Shown: positions 26,193 to 35,261, numbered from the stretch's first letter. The stretch: DNA of 64,000 nucleotides from R-RK-3 sp963834945 (GCA_963834945.1 CAWIDT010000009.1:1-64000); one strand, 5' to 3'. Notes: generated by a model from the sequence alone, not told the origin. Program-made: numbers and translations.

Positions 26193-28022
26193 CTAGGTGA
26201 GCTGCTTCGGGGAACCCCGGAATCGTGTATAGGGCGTGCTGGTCTCGTCCAGATCAGCGGGGTTGGGTCCTGGATCGTCGGGCGGGCGGTCGGGGACGAA
26301 GATTTTCGGCTCGACCTTGGTCAACGGCTTGGGCTGGGCCGCCGCAGGGAGCGGCTGGGCCGGCGGCTGGGCGGCGAGCTGCTGGGACACGGCGGCAGCA
26401 AGCTCGCCGCTGGCCGGCTTTTCCTCACGCGTCGCGGCGCTTTTCTCAACGGCGGCCGCCTTCGGACTTCCCTGATTGTCCTTGACCCGCGCTGGCGGCG
26501 GGGGTGGGGTTGGCGTCGCTGCGGCGCTCTGTCCAGCGGTTTTCTCGGCAGGCGGCGCTTTCTTGGCGGCGGGCGCGTCCTCAGCCGTCACCGTGATGGT
26601 CACAGGACGCGCGGCCGCAGCATCCTTGGCCGCCGGCTCGACGATCTCGGCATCCGTCACCTTGAGCGCCACACCCTCCAGTTCCTGGCCCAGCGCCGAA
26701 ACTTCATCCAACAGCGCATCGGCTATCCCGGCGCGCGACTGGTCGGGCGGAACGCGCCATTCGAACGCATCCAGGGCACCTGTCACCGGAGAGATCGGAG
26801 CCCATTCGTTCGAGACGACGCCATCCGCCATCCAGACCGCATCGCGCGGCGCCCTGACGGCGCGGGCGAGCCATTCGCGCACCCGGCCCGCATCCCGTTT
26901 CTCGCCGCCTTCGATCCGCGCCATCAGCGCGCAAACCTTGGCGCTGGGATTTTTGACGATGAGCGGCTGGAGTGCGGCACGCGCTTCCGCCCACTCGCGC
27001 GCATCCACCGCGGCGGAGGCTTGCGCCATGCGCGCTTCGACATGGTCGGGCGTCAGCACGATCAGCGATTTGATCCGCGCCAGCCTGTCGCGCGGCGAAT
27101 CGCCGGGGCGCGCATAGGCGTAGCCAAGCGCCAGGTCGGGATGCGGATTATATTGCCAGGTGCGCGCCAAAACCCGCGCGGCCTTATAAGCATTGCCTTG
27201 CCCGGCGAGAATGCGCCCCGCGATCGTCGCGGCGGGAACCAGATCCGGCGCGATCCTGTGCGCTTCGGTCGCGAGTTCCACCGCTCTGCCGGCTTGCTGG
27301 GCCGCCTCCAGATCCATCGCCTGTGCGGTGAGCAGGACGGCCCGCCGCCGGTCGGCGGTCTTGCGGTCCAGATGCCGGTGATTGCGCGCCACGGCCAGCG
27401 TTTCGAGCGCGCCCTGCCAATCGCGTGACCGGCACTGCATGTCGAACAACGCGTGCACCGGCCAGGGCAGCGCCGGATTGAGCGACATGGCGCGCGCCGC
27501 GAATTGATGCGCGGCCTCGCTCTCGCTGTCGCGGCTGGCTTCCAGGAACAGGCCGCGCAGGCCCAGCAGCCGGGTGTCGGAATGGTCGGACATCGCCTCG
27601 AAGATGCGCTGTGCGGTGCGGCGGTCGCCGCTGAGCTGCGCCGATTGCGCGCGCAGCAGATCGGTTAACGGCTCCCTCGGCAGGGCGCGGCGGGCTTCGA
27701 TGGCATAGCGGGCGGCAAGCAATTCATCGCCGGCCCCGACCGCGAAGATGCCCTTGCGCAGCGCCTCATAGCCGCGCTCGCGCCGCTTCTTTTTCATATG
27801 CCGCCGCAGCCGGCGTGGCCCGGATGCCATCCGGCTGACGAAGCTGAACACGAAGAGCAGCAGGCCCAGGGCAATGAGCCCGGCCACCGTGACCCAGAAC
27901 AGCGGAATTTCGATCTGATAGCTCAGCCAGTTGATCGTCAGCTCGCCCGGCCGGTCGGCAAACCATGCCAGCCCGACCGCGACAGCCGCGACCAGAAGCA
28001 GATAGACAAGCGCCCGGACCAT
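26193..28022 (-). CDS. hemY: HemY-like TPR membrane protein
   Basis: The 609-residue product starts with two membrane helices (residues about 3-20 and 42-64) and HMKKKRRERGYEALRKGIFA, followed by TPR helices to about residue 440 (YAIEARRALPREPLTDLL, LRGLFLEASRDSESEAAHQ). The tail beyond 450 is a low-complexity Ala/Pro/Lys-rich extension. This is the alphaproteobacterial HemY of unknown reaction that accompanies hemC/hemD. Its ATG overlaps the stop of the Mic60 gene (TGATG), so translation is coupled. The protein should face the periplasm or cytoplasm from the inner membrane as a scaffold. Confidence 0.85.
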   Translation of the reverse strand: MVRALVYLLLVAAVAVGLAWFADRPGELTINWLSYQIEIPLFWVTVAGLIALGLLLFVFSFVSRMASGPRRLRRHMKKKRRERGYEALRKGIFAVGAGDELLAARYAIEARRALPREPLTDLLRAQSAQLSGDRRTAQRIFEAMSDHSDTRLLGLRGLFLEASRDSESEAAHQFAARAMSLNPALPWPVHALFDMQCRSRDWQGALETLAVARNHRHLDRKTADRRRAVLLTAQAMDLEAAQQAGRAVELATEAHRIAPDLVPAATIAGRILAGQGNAYKAARVLARTWQYNPHPDLALGYAYARPGDSPRDRLARIKSLIVLTPDHVEARMAQASAAVDAREWAEARAALQPLIVKNPSAKVCALMARIEGGEKRDAGRVREWLARAVRAPRDAVWMADGVVSNEWAPISPVTGALDAFEWRVPPDQSRAGIADALLDEVSALGQELEGVALKVTDAEIVEPAAKDAAAARPVTITVTAEDAPAAKKAPPAEKTAGQSAAATPTPPPPPARVKDNQGSPKAAAVEKSAATREEKPASGELAAAVSQQLAAQPPAQPLPAAAQPKPLTKVEPKIFVPDRPPDDPGPNPADLDETSTPYTRFRGSPKQLT

Positions 28023-29173
28023 CAGCCCCCCCTTTTGGCCTGATCTTCGCCGCCAAGCGCGGTGAGCAATGTCGCCTCGACGCGCGCCAAGGTTTCATCG
28101 GCGGCGCGTCTGGCCTTCAATTTCTCCAGCCAGGGCGAAAAGGCCAGCGCGGCGTCGCCCTTGAGCTGAACCGCCTCCTGAATGGCGCCGGCCAGATCGC
28201 CCGCGTTCAGGTGGTGCTCGACGCGCGCCAGAATCGCCCGGGTGGTGTCGCCGGGCACGTCGCCCTTGCGCCGGACGCGGATAAAGGATTTGGCCTTGGA
28301 CCAGAGTTCGCTGGCGGTGGATTGGTCGGTGGGCTGGTTTTCGGCATCAAGCGCTGCGTTGGCCGCCGCATCGAAATCGGCGCTGAGCTGTTCGACGCTC
28401 GGGATACCCTGCTCGCGGCGCGCATCGAGCGCTCCAAGATCGAGCGGCACGGGCGACATTTGCGTCACAGAACGCAATTCGGCGGCATAGGGCCGCCCCT
28501 CATTGGCCGCACGGCGCAGATTGTAGAAGGATACGGCGAGCGCGGCCGCCTTGCTGTTGGTCTGCAAGTCCGTCTGCGTCTTGGCGACACCGTTCAGCTT
28601 GCCTTCCAGGTCGGCGATCTTGGCATTCAGCGGATCGAGCGCGTCCGTCGAGAGGGTTCCGCCTGACGGGCGGCTCTCGACACGCGCCAAACGCTCAGTG
28701 AGGGCGGCGAGCTGCTGCTTTGCCGCGCGGCCGTCTTCGGCACCGGCCGCGAATTGTCCGATCTTGGCGCTTGCCTCGCCCAGCGATTTCTCCAGCGCCC
28801 CAATCCGCTGCTCCGACTTGACGATCTGCGCGTGCATCAGCGCGGCGTCCGCCACGCCGTTCGCCGGCGGCGTTCCCTGGCTGATACCGGAGTAATAGGC
28901 GATGATGAAAGCGACGATGGCCCCGAGCCCGCCCGCCGCCATATGGCTGAGAAAACCGTGCAGACTGACGTCGCTGGCGCCGCCCGATGCCGGTCCCTCA
29001 AGGGCCAGCCGCTCCGGGCCTGTTTCCTCGTCATCGCGCAGTTTCGCGCCGTCCGAATCCGCCGCGCTCGGCGAGGAAACATCGCTCGCTTCCAAGTCGA
29101 GCGTCGCATAGGGCCGCTGTTCCGTTCCGCCCATTTTCGGATCGCCGTTTTCAGGTCCGTTCTGTGTCGTCAT
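28022..29173 (-). CDS. Mic60/mitofilin-like inner-membrane protein
   Basis: Taken from ATG 29173 (MTTQNGPENG), the 383-residue product has an acidic disordered N-terminus, one membrane helix (GGLGAIVAFIIAYYSG, residues about 87-105), a coiled coil (KSEQRIGALEKSLGEASAKI onward, about 130-215) and a C-terminal mitofilin-type domain (PLDLGALDARREQGIP, then AGDLAGAIQEAVQL). Its place between hemD and hemY is the one described for bacterial Mic60 homologues, which bend membranes in intracytoplasmic-membrane-forming Alphaproteobacteria. A TTG further upstream is in frame but lacks a ribosome binding site. Confidence 0.82.
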   Translation of the reverse strand: MTTQNGPENGDPKMGGTEQRPYATLDLEASDVSSPSAADSDGAKLRDDEETGPERLALEGPASGGASDVSLHGFLSHMAAGGLGAIVAFIIAYYSGISQGTPPANGVADAALMHAQIVKSEQRIGALEKSLGEASAKIGQFAAGAEDGRAAKQQLAALTERLARVESRPSGGTLSTDALDPLNAKIADLEGKLNGVAKTQTDLQTNSKAAALAVSFYNLRRAANEGRPYAAELRSVTQMSPVPLDLGALDARREQGIPSVEQLSADFDAAANAALDAENQPTDQSTASELWSKAKSFIRVRRKGDVPGDTTRAILARVEHHLNAGDLAGAIQEAVQLKGDAALAFSPWLEKLKARRAADETLARVEATLLTALGGEDQAKRGG

Positions 29174-29239
29174 GGCTTTATGCTCTTCGAAAGACTTGAT
29201 CGCCAAGCCCGATCCGGCGCCAACATAGAGGGGTAAAGA

Positions 29240-30007
29240 TTAACGTTTACCAAGCACTTCCTGCAAATCGGCAAGCGCCTGGCCGCCGAAAGCTGCCGGG
29301 CCGATCAGGTCCATAAGATCCGCTTCGGTCGGCGCGGGCGCGACTTTGATGGTGAGATCCTCGAACTGTTGCAGCGGCTGCGCAACCGCGTCAGAATAAC
29401 AATACCACGTTACGCCGGCGGCTTCGCGCTGAAGCTTGAACTGTTTGATTGCCTTGGCACAGATCGCCGCGGTACGCGCGGACATCAGCACGGTGCCATC
29501 GACGCCCGAGCGCAGCGCTTCGGCAAAGCTGGTGAGTGTCCGTCCGTCCGCTTCGCGCGCTTCATAGATGATGACGCGGGGCACGGCAAAGCCCTTGGCC
29601 TTCAGCGGCGTTTCCAGATCGAAGGCCAGATGCTGGCCGGTGAGATAGAGCAGCGGCCCGGATTCGGGCGCGGCCGAATAGGTAATGATCGGGATGAGGT
29701 CTTTCGCCGCGCCATCGCCCGCGACCACACGGGTAAAGCCGAGTTCGTCCGCGAACATGGCCGTGCTGTCGCCGACGCAAAACACCAGAATGGCCTTCGC
29801 CTTCTCGAAGGCCATGTTGCGGGACAGTCCGCGCAGCGCGTTGCGGCTGGTGGCGATCAGTCCCTGGACGCCGTCGAGCCGTAGCGGCGTGAGGCGCGGA
29901 AATGCCACCTCCATGAGCGGCCGGATGATGGTCTCGTGACCGAGAGCCTCGAAGTTGGCCGCCTGTCGCCGCGAATCTTCGGCGGGTCGGGTGAAGAGCA
30001 GTCTCAT
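29240..30007 (-). CDS. hemD: uroporphyrinogen-III synthase
   Basis: The 255-residue product starts MRLLFTRPAEDSRRQAANFE at 30007, one base after the hemC stop codon. It has the two-domain HemD pattern: VQGLIATSRNALRGLSR, a middle block LLYLTGQHLAFDLETPLKAK, and VDGTVLMSARTAAICAK in the second lobe. HemD is poorly conserved, and the call leans on position after hemC and on these strands. It closes and inverts ring D of hydroxymethylbilane to make uroporphyrinogen III. The operon continues with the Mic60 and HemY genes. Confidence 0.88.
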   Translation of the reverse strand: MRLLFTRPAEDSRRQAANFEALGHETIIRPLMEVAFPRLTPLRLDGVQGLIATSRNALRGLSRNMAFEKAKAILVFCVGDSTAMFADELGFTRVVAGDGAAKDLIPIITYSAAPESGPLLYLTGQHLAFDLETPLKAKGFAVPRVIIYEAREADGRTLTSFAEALRSGVDGTVLMSARTAAICAKAIKQFKLQREAAGVTWYCYSDAVAQPLQQFEDLTIKVAPAPTEADLMDLIGPAAFGGQALADLQEVLGKR

Positions 30008-30008
30008 A

Positions 30009-30953
30009 TCAAAGCTCCCTATGCAGAAACCCTGGGCCGGCTGCCCTGAGCAGCTCGCGCGCGGCGTCGACACCTATCGCTGTTGCGTCGGACGGTGTGC
30101 CGGTCCGCTGCGTCGCGTGCGATTTGCTGCCGTCCGGTAAAAGAATCTCGCCGCGAAAATCCAGGTTCCCGCCCGAGAGTGTCGCCAATCCGGCGATCGG
30201 CGTGCGGCAGGAGCCGTCCAGTTCGGCGAGGAAGGCGCGCTCGGCCTGGACGCAGATGCTGGTTTGCTGATCGTGCAGCGGCGCCAGCACCTCCTGCATG
30301 CGCGTGTCGCCGATGCGCGTCTCGATGCCGATCGCGCCCTGAGCGATGGCGGGCAGCATTTCGTCGGTTTCGATCATCGCGGTGATGCGGTCCTCAAGCC
30401 CGAGCCGGCGCAATCCGGCGGCCGCCAGCAAGGTGGCGTCGGCATCGCCGTCGGCCAGCTTGCGCAGCCGGGTGTCGACATTGCCGCGATAGGTGATCAC
30501 GTTCAGGTCAGGCCGAAGCCGTTTCACCTGCGCCTGCCGCCGCAGCGAGGAGCTGCCCAGCACCGCGCCATGCGGCAGCGCATCCAGCCGCGCCACTTTG
30601 AGGCTGATAAAGGCGTCGCGCACATCTTCGCGCGGCAAAAGGCAGGAAATCTCCAAGCCCTCGGGCAGCTTTGTCGGCATGTCCTTCATCGAATGGACGG
30701 CGACGTCGATATCCTCGGCGATCAGCGCCTCTTCGATTTCCTTGGTGAACAGCCCCTTGCCGCCGAAAGCGGAGAGCGGCTTATCGGTGATGATGTCACC
30801 GCTGGTCTTGATGATCACAATTTCGAAATTATCTTCGCTCAGCCCATGGGCCGCTATCACCCGGTCGCGCAGTTGATGCGCCTGCACCAGCGCCAGCTTG
30901 CTGCCGCGTGTGCCGATTCGGATTGCCGTTTGCGTTTTCGCTTCGCTTCGCAT
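30009..30953 (-). CDS. hemC: hydroxymethylbilane synthase (porphobilinogen deaminase)
   Basis: The 314-residue product has IRIGTRGSKLALVQAHQL near the start, VHSMKDMPTKLPEGL, LGSSSLRRQAQ, ITYRGNVDTRLRKL, and AELDGSCRTPIAG, in which the Cys carries the dipyrromethane cofactor. It polymerises four porphobilinogens in the tetrapyrrole pathway. It is the first gene of hemC-hemD-Mic60-hemY and is divergent from tsaD across only about 75 bases, which must hold both promoters. Confidence 0.97.
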   Translation of the reverse strand: MRSEAKTQTAIRIGTRGSKLALVQAHQLRDRVIAAHGLSEDNFEIVIIKTSGDIITDKPLSAFGGKGLFTKEIEEALIAEDIDVAVHSMKDMPTKLPEGLEISCLLPREDVRDAFISLKVARLDALPHGAVLGSSSLRRQAQVKRLRPDLNVITYRGNVDTRLRKLADGDADATLLAAAGLRRLGLEDRITAMIETDEMLPAIAQGAIGIETRIGDTRMQEVLAPLHDQQTSICVQAERAFLAELDGSCRTPIAGLATLSGGNLDFRGEILLPDGSKSHATQRTGTPSDATAIGVDAARELLRAAGPGFLHREL

Positions 30954-31027
30954 GACTTTACCTTGGCCGCGCTGCCCGGCAGGCCTATGGTCCCCGCCAG
31001 GGATGACGCGCCAGCATTACAACGGCG

Positions 31028-32140
31028 ATGCCCATTAAGCCACGCAAAATGACAGTGTCCAACAGCCCACTTCACATCCTTGGCATCGAAACCAGCTGCG
31101 ATGAAACCGGCGCGGCGGTGGTCGAACGGCGCGGCGCCGGATCGGGCGTGATCCGCGCCAATCTGGTGCGCTCGCAATTGAAGGAACATGCCGCGTTCGG
31201 CGGCGTGGTTCCCGAGATCGCGGCGCGCGCGCATGTCGAAGTGCTGGACGGTCTTATCGCGGCGGCGATGCGGGAGGCGGGGCTGGGGTTCGGTGATCTC
31301 TCGGCGGTGGCGGTCACGGCGGGGCCAGGCCTGATCGGCGGGCTGCTGGTTGGCGTAATGACGGCCAAGGCCATCGGCCTCGTCCACGGCGTGCCGGTCA
31401 TCCCGGTGAACCACCTCGAAGGCCACGCGCTGACGGTGGGGCTGACCGAAGGCGTCGCACCGCCCTATCTATTGCTGCTGGTCTCCGGCGGGCATACGCA
31501 GCTCCTCGCCGTGCATGGGATCAGCCGCTATGAGCGGCTCGGCACCACGCTCGACGATGCGCTGGGCGAGGCCTTCGACAAGACCGCCAAGCTTCTGGGG
31601 CTGGGCTTTCCCGGCGGGCCGGAGGTGGAACGCTGGGCGGCGGGCGGCGACCCGAAGCGGTTTGCCCTGCCGCGCCCGATGCTGGGCCGCGCCGAGCCGC
31701 ATTTTTCCTTCTCCGGGCTGAAGACGGCGCTGCGGCATGAGGCGCGCCGTCTGGAACCGCTCGGCAACACCGATATCGCCGATCTTTGCGCCTCTTTCGA
31801 GCAGGCCATTGCCGAATCCATAAGCGACCGGATAAAAACCGCCATGGCGATCTACAAGCGATTGCTCCCGGCGGGGTCTGCCTTGCGGCTTGTCGCGGCG
31901 GGAGGCGTCGCGGCCAACAAAAGGCTGCGCGCCGTGCTGAACGCCCTCGCGTCGGCGAACGGCTACAGCCTGCATTTACCCCCACTTGCGCTTTGCGGGG
32001 ACAATGCCGCCATGATCGCCTGGGCCGGTGCCGAACGGCTCGCACGGGCCTTGCCCTATGAGCGCGATTTCGCGGCGCGGGCGCGCTGGCCCTTGGACGA
32101 CAAAGCGCCGAAAGCGATCGGCGCCGGCGTTAAAGCCTGA
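31028..32140 (+). CDS. tsaD: tRNA threonylcarbamoyladenosine synthase TsaD
   Basis: The protein (370 residues from 31028; 363 from ATG 31049) reads ILGIETSCDETGAAVV near its start, then VPEIAARAHVE, PVNHLEGHALT with the His pair that binds iron, LLLVSGGHTQL and VAAGGVAANKRLR. It transfers the threonylcarbamoyl group to A37 of ANN-reading tRNAs with TsaB/TsaE, which are not in the window. Neither start has a good ribosome binding site. gpsA follows 23 bases later and is probably co-transcribed. Confidence 0.95.
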   Translation: MPIKPRKMTVSNSPLHILGIETSCDETGAAVVERRGAGSGVIRANLVRSQLKEHAAFGGVVPEIAARAHVEVLDGLIAAAMREAGLGFGDLSAVAVTAGPGLIGGLLVGVMTAKAIGLVHGVPVIPVNHLEGHALTVGLTEGVAPPYLLLLVSGGHTQLLAVHGISRYERLGTTLDDALGEAFDKTAKLLGLGFPGGPEVERWAAGGDPKRFALPRPMLGRAEPHFSFSGLKTALRHEARRLEPLGNTDIADLCASFEQAIAESISDRIKTAMAIYKRLLPAGSALRLVAAGGVAANKRLRAVLNALASANGYSLHLPPLALCGDNAAMIAWAGAERLARALPYERDFAARARWPLDDKAPKAIGAGVKA

Positions 32141-32163
32141 TAATCACGGATGTGAGGACTATG

Positions 32164-33216
32164 ATGGCGGACTATCAGAGTGTGGGAATCATTGGCGCAG
32201 GCGCCTGGGGCACGGCCCTTGCCATCGCCGCGCGCCGTGCCGGACGCGATGTCGTGCTCTGGGGTTATGAGCGCGAGACTGTCGACGAAATCAACCACGA
32301 GCACAGCAATCACATCTATCTGCCCGGCGTGACGCTGGAACGCGGCATCCGCGCCACGTCGAAGACCGCTGACGTGGCGGCCGCCGATCTGATCCTGATG
32401 GTGGTGCCCAGCCAGTTTTTCCGCAGCGTCGCCGGGGAATTCCAGCGCCATATCGGCGCCAAGCCGGTGATCATCTGCACCAAGGGCTTCGAGGAAGACA
32501 CCGGCAAGATGATGGCTGATGTCGTCGCCGAGGCGCTGCCTGAGGCGGTGCCCGGCGTTCTGGCAGGCCCCAGCTTTGCCGGCGAGATCGCGCGCGGTCT
32601 GCCCGCCGCGCTGACGCTCGCGACGCGGAGCGAAGACACAGGGCACGCCGTCGCCAATTCGCTCGGCAGCCGCTCGCTCCGGCTATATTGGACGAACGAC
32701 ATGCTCGGCGCGCAGCTCGGCGGTGCGGTCAAGAACGTGGTGGCTATCGCCTGCGGCATCGTTACGGGACGCGAACTTGGCAGCAATGCTCAGGCGGGCC
32801 TGATGACGCGCGGCTTTGCCGAACTCAGCCGCTTCGGCACCGCGATGGGCGCGCGGCCTGAAACGCTCACCGGATTGTCCGGCCTTGGCGATCTGATCCT
32901 GACCTGTTCCAGCGAACAGTCGCGCAACATGTCGCTCGGCAAGGCACTGGGTGAGGGCAGGGCGCTGGCCGACATTCTCGGCGCGCGCCGATCCGTTAGC
33001 GAAGGCGCCCATTCCGCCGCCGCCGCCGTCGCGCGCGGCCGCGAATTTGGCGTCGAGCTGCCCATCTGCGACGCGGTGCGCGCCATCCTTGCCGGGGAAA
33101 CATCGGTCGACGAGGCCATCACCGCGTTGCTGTCGCGCCCCTTCCGGAGCGAGGCTGAGCAGCATGCGGGCACCCTGACCGCCAAGCTTGATAGGCGTCG
33201 CCGAAGTTCTGGCTGA
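32164..33216 (+). CDS. gpsA: glycerol-3-phosphate dehydrogenase [NAD(P)+], extended C-terminus
   Basis: The product starts MADYQSVGIIGAGAWGTALA at the ATG best spaced from GAGGA. It has the Rossmann loop GAGAWG, the active-site stretch GGAVKNVVAIACG with its Lys, and SGLGDLILTCSSEQSRN. It makes sn-glycerol-3-phosphate for phospholipids. Members usually end near LLSRPFRSE; here about 20 extra residues (HAGTLTAKLDRRRRSSG) run into the opposite strand of the next gene, overlapping it by about 98 bases. A lost stop codon or a small indel is likely. Confidence 0.95.
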   Translation: MADYQSVGIIGAGAWGTALAIAARRAGRDVVLWGYERETVDEINHEHSNHIYLPGVTLERGIRATSKTADVAAADLILMVVPSQFFRSVAGEFQRHIGAKPVIICTKGFEEDTGKMMADVVAEALPEAVPGVLAGPSFAGEIARGLPAALTLATRSEDTGHAVANSLGSRSLRLYWTNDMLGAQLGGAVKNVVAIACGIVTGRELGSNAQAGLMTRGFAELSRFGTAMGARPETLTGLSGLGDLILTCSSEQSRNMSLGKALGEGRALADILGARRSVSEGAHSAAAAVARGREFGVELPICDAVRAILAGETSVDEAITALLSRPFRSEAEQHAGTLTAKLDRRRRSSG

Positions 33217-33910
33217 GGTCGCGTTCCTCAAAGCGCATGGCAATCAGGATATAGAGCGTGAATCCGCCCGCCATCAGCGCGTGTCCAACGGTTAGATGCG
33301 GTGTCATCCACAGGCCAAGCAGCACGCCGGCATACATGGGGTGCTTCATCCAGTCATAGAGCCAGTTGGTCTTCAGCGTCAGTGGCGGCGTCGCGCGGCG
33401 CCCGTACCAGGCACGCGCCTGGCGGATGCCGAGCAACTCGAAGATGTTGAAACTGATCCCGGAGGCCAGCAGCAGCGCCCATCCGGCGGCGAACAGCGCC
33501 CACATCACGCCTTCGCCTGCGCCCGACACATGCCAGATCACAGTAGGGATCGGCTGCCAGAACGCGACCATGACAAAGCCCACGAGGCTCGCCGCCATCA
33601 CATAGAAGGAGCGTTCCAGGCCCTTCGGAACGATACGCGTCCACCGTTCCTTGAACCTAGGGCGCGCCATCGCCGAATGCTGCAGGCCGAACAGCGCGAC
33701 GAGGCCTAGATCGATGAGGGCGGCGGCAAATGGGGCGCTCTCATGTCCCACATCCATCGATGGGCTCACCCAAGGCGCCGACAGGCTGGGCATGTTGCCG
33801 AGGAAAATCACGAGATAGGTAAAGAAGGCGAAGGTCGTAATGAAGGCCAGCCACCCCAAGGCAAGACCCGCCGCGCGGATGCCGAAATTGGATGGAAATG
33901 TCTTTCGCAT
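33119..33910 (-). CDS. NnrU/ICMT-like membrane methyltransferase
   Basis: The 263-residue product has about six membrane helices (WLAFITTFAFFTYLVIFLG, LIDLGLVALFGLQHSAMARP, then YVMAASLVGFVMVAFW). Its C-terminal block is KHPMYAGVLLGLWMTPHLTVGH, then EERDLSQNFGDAYQAWR, the SAM-binding signature shared by isoprenylcysteine methyltransferase, NnrU and methanethiol S-methyltransferase (MddA-like) proteins. After YQAWR the expected short hydrophobic end is found in another frame (ARMLLSLAPE), so the tail as read is probably frameshifted. It is convergent with and overlaps gpsA. Confidence 0.7.
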   Translation of the reverse strand: MRKTFPSNFGIRAAGLALGWLAFITTFAFFTYLVIFLGNMPSLSAPWVSPSMDVGHESAPFAAALIDLGLVALFGLQHSAMARPRFKERWTRIVPKGLERSFYVMAASLVGFVMVAFWQPIPTVIWHVSGAGEGVMWALFAAGWALLLASGISFNIFELLGIRQARAWYGRRATPPLTLKTNWLYDWMKHPMYAGVLLGLWMTPHLTVGHALMAGGFTLYILIAMRFEERDLSQNFGDAYQAWRSGCPHAAQPRSGRGATATR

Positions 33911-34159
33911 GGCTGAAGGCCTCCCAACACGCCGTCAGCGAAACAACTTGCGGAAATCCGGGAATGTTCCCGCTTGGCGGGTGCCCTGAATTGCCCAATC
34001 GGGCGAGAGCCTTGCCATGCAGCCGCGCCTGGAGTATTTTCTGCCCATGACCCGGACATCTTGCACGCTCCTTGGACTTCGAATTAACGGCCCGGCCGCC
34101 TGAGGGCGCCGGGGATACCGCTTCCCATTCGATTTCAAGGCCTTTGCAAGGATGATCTC

Positions 34160-34450
34160 ATGTCCGCCCAGATGGCGCCGCTTGACGCGGCCGACCGCGT
34201 TCCCGCGAAAACCTATTTCTTCATGACCGGCGAATCCGGGGCCGATCTTTTGCCCCGCGTTCTGATGCCCTTCACCAAGCTCGGCCTCGTGCCTTACCGG
34301 GTGCACACCTCCACCGAACATGGTGCGGGCGAGGAAATGTCGCTGGAGCTGCGCTTCAGCGCGCTCCCCTCCGGCACCGGCGAACAGCTCGCGGCGCGCT
34401 GCCGCGCGGTCATCGGGGTGCGCACTGTCATGACGGTCGCGGAGGGCTGA
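34160..34450 (+). CDS. ACT-like small protein
   Basis: The 96-residue product reads KTYFFMTGESGADLLPRVLM, then KLGLVPYRVHTSTEHGAG and CRAVIGVRTVMTVAEG. The beta-alpha-beta pattern with a Gly near the first strand-helix turn resembles an ACT domain such as the small subunit of acetolactate synthase, but the match is weak. The start is supported by AAGGATGATCTC before the ATG. It stands alone before a structured intergenic region. It might sense a ligand; no partner is visible. Confidence 0.5.
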   Translation: MSAQMAPLDAADRVPAKTYFFMTGESGADLLPRVLMPFTKLGLVPYRVHTSTEHGAGEEMSLELRFSALPSGTGEQLAARCRAVIGVRTVMTVAEG

Positions 34451-34492
34451 CCGTCTCCGGCATGCCTCGGTTTGGCCCTGATACAAAGAAAA

Positions 34493-34514
34493 GGCGAGCC
34501 GCCTTAGGCTCGCC
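34493..34514 (-). terminator. intrinsic terminator, minus strand
   Basis: GGCGAGCC and GGCTCGCC form a perfect 8-bp stem around a six-base loop. On the minus strand it is followed by TTTTCTTTG, so it ends a minus-strand transcript coming from 34.65 kb, where no protein gene lies. Confidence 0.6.
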
Positions 34515-34541
34515 ATAGGATCACACTTTTGGGGAACACCT

Positions 34542-34619
34542 GTTGTCTCAAGCCCCGAACAGAGGAAGTCCCGGGGGGCGGGGCTCAACAACCCTGAAAG
34601 AACCGGGACAAGAGACAAC
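34542..34619 (-). ncRNA. candidate structured RNA with a pseudoknot
   Basis: Within 78 bases three perfect complementary pairs occur: an outer stem (34542-34549 with 34612-34619), and two 7-bp helices inside it that cross each other (34551-34557 with 34579-34585; 34568-34574 with 34603-34609). Crossing helices inside a closing stem describe an H-type pseudoknot. On the minus strand the structure is followed 28 bases later by an intrinsic terminator, which suggests an RNA of roughly 130-160 nt transcribed leftward. No protein frame fits. I do not recognise a known family; a riboswitch-like leader or a small RNA are both possible. Confidence 0.45.
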
Positions 34620-34848
34620 GATTGATATTCTAGCGAGCAATAAGGCAGCGCAAAGGGCAAACTGGGGCGCTTTCGTGATCTTTGTTGCAATTTGTTTCAA
34701 GCCGCTGGCCGGGCGCGGGGCGAACTGTGGCCGTTCCCTCGCGGATCGTGTCGCTCCAGGTGGTTTCTCTTGGGCGAAGTCGCCGCGTGGGGCTTGATCT
34801 TTCGGCGTACCGCCGCGATGATATCCGGGTTTACGAGACGGGAGCGCG

Positions 34849-35238
34849 ATGAGCGAAACAGACCCCATAGTTTTCAGCCCCGCCGGCGAAAGCTTTTCCC
34901 GGCCGGGCTTTGCAGGAGCCGCATTCGGGCGTCCTCACATTATCACCTTCGATCGCCGCGAGCTGGACCAGATCCTGTCCATCTATGGCTGTCGCGTCGC
35001 TGAAGGGGAATGGCGCGATTACGCCATCGACATGCTGCGTGACCGGGCCGTGTTCTCCATCTTCCGCCGCGCGGCGGAGGCGCCGCTTTACCGGATCGAG
35101 AAAACGCCCAGGCTCGCCCGGCGGCAGGGCGCGTTCAGTGTCGTCGCCGCAACCGGCCTGATCCTGAAGCGCGGCCATGAGCTGTGCCGCGTGCTGCGCG
35201 TGTTCGACCGGAGCCGGCTGCAACTGGTCAAAGCCTGA
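34849..35238 (+). CDS. DUF2794 protein
   Basis: The 129-residue product contains ITFDRRELDQILSIYGCRVA, EWRDYAIDMLRDRAVFSIFR and YRIEKTPRLARRQGAFSVV, the conserved blocks of DUF2794, a family I know only from Alphaproteobacteria. It has no signal peptide or membrane segment. ATG 34849 follows GGGAGCGCG. The function is unknown. It stands alone and is convergent with the FlhB-like gene. Confidence 0.85.
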   Translation: MSETDPIVFSPAGESFSRPGFAGAAFGRPHIITFDRRELDQILSIYGCRVAEGEWRDYAIDMLRDRAVFSIFRRAAEAPLYRIEKTPRLARRQGAFSVVAATGLILKRGHELCRVLRVFDRSRLQLVKA

Positions 35239-35261
35239 CGGCTCGGGCGCGCGCAGGTGCC

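Noticed and set aside
34561..34580. Resemblance of GAGGAAGTCCCGGG to the conserved start of RNase P RNA
   Set aside because: The match is short and the remaining conserved RNase P blocks are absent within 400 bases; the structure found is a compact pseudoknot instead.
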